The notes under the pieces were generated by a model. The model ran no database searches. It was not told the DNA's origin and worked only from the letters and a program-made list of their open reading frames with translations. 5,815 nt of DNA from Acidobacteria bacterium 37-71-11. Its GTDB lineage: Bacteria; Acidobacteriota; Thermoanaerobaculia; Thermoanaerobaculales; Thermoanaerobaculaceae. A program made the translations under genes and the position numbers. The first letter of the stretch is position 1. The number at the start of each line of letters is the position of its first letter. Where the stretch lies: positions 1 to 5,815 of the forward strand of contig NCBR01000164.1 of assembly GCA_002279285.1 (NCBI GenBank), given 5' to 3'. Of the stretch, positions 5,781-5,815 are shown in pieces.

Positions 5781-5815
5781 TCCGACTGGTGGGTGGGGGG
5801 TGTCGTTGATCCGCC

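Larger units (their letters stand above)
5396..5815. other. Non-coding tail rich in inverted repeats
   Basis: No gene is supported in these 420 bases. The open frames on both strands here have Arg/Pro-rich translations, no recognisable domain and no convincing ribosome site. There is no tRNA-like or rRNA-like sequence and no clear promoter. The stretch is instead full of self-complementary segments: hairpins at 5396-5442, 5512-5553, 5585-5638, 5679-5706 and 5764-5780. The only AT-richer parts are short pyrimidine runs at 5458-5471 and 5486-5492. It most likely represents 3' untranslated and intergenic DNA of a repeat-prone kind, or a structured RNA. Confidence 0.6.

Noticed and set aside
5462..5809. 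Plus-strand open frame of 115 codons in the tail, and a 96-codon minus-strand frame opposite it (5471-5761)
   Set aside because: Both are Arg/Pro-rich, run through the long hairpins, have no recognisable domain or ribosome site, and look like chance frames in GC-rich repeat DNA.
1..5815. CRISPR array, tRNA, rRNA, insertion sequence or prophage genes
   Set aside because: I saw no regularly spaced repeats, cloverleaf-like sequence, transposase or integrase motif on either strand.

Overview
This is a GC-rich bacterial window (around 70% G+C by eye). It carries a dense, all-plus-strand operon of six genes from base 1 to 5395, followed by about 420 bases of non-coding, strongly self-complementary DNA. 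RNase J, UppP and a SpoIIIE-sized FtsK are a bacterial housekeeping set. RNase J excludes enterobacterial-type organisms, but the sequence alone does not fix the phylum. A high-GC lineage such as a deltaproteobacterial, acidobacterial or candidate-phylum group is only a guess.

Layout: (1) bases 1-888, the C-terminal half of ribonuclease J, cut by the window edge; (2) 889-1677, undecaprenyl-diphosphatase UppP; (3) 1677-4055, DNA translocase FtsK/SpoIIIE, complete with four membrane segments, motor and gamma domain; (4) 4048-4347, an unrecognised 99-residue protein with one N-terminal membrane segment; (5) 4344-4829 and (6) 4826-5395, the alpha (PYR) and beta (PP) subunits of a thiamine-diphosphate decarboxylase of the sulfopyruvate/phosphonopyruvate decarboxylase family. 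Every junction abuts or overlaps: 0 nt gap, then 1, 8, 4 and 4 nt overlaps. One transcript with translational coupling is therefore very likely. The operon promoter lies upstream of the window.

The first three products fit growth and division functions: RNA turnover, lipid-carrier recycling for the cell wall, and chromosome segregation. The last two are metabolic and do not obviously belong. They look like methanogen ComD and ComE, stand-alone subunits that decarboxylate sulfopyruvate for coenzyme M synthesis, yet they sit at the end of a bacterial division operon with no other coenzyme M or phosphonate gene in view. This pair, with the small membrane protein in front of it, is the most interesting part of the window.

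The non-coding tail (5396-5815) begins with two mutually exclusive hairpins directly after the last stop codon. It continues with two long imperfect hairpins (5512-5553 and 5585-5638) and smaller ones. It resembles a REP-like intergenic repeat cluster or a structured RNA more than a gene.
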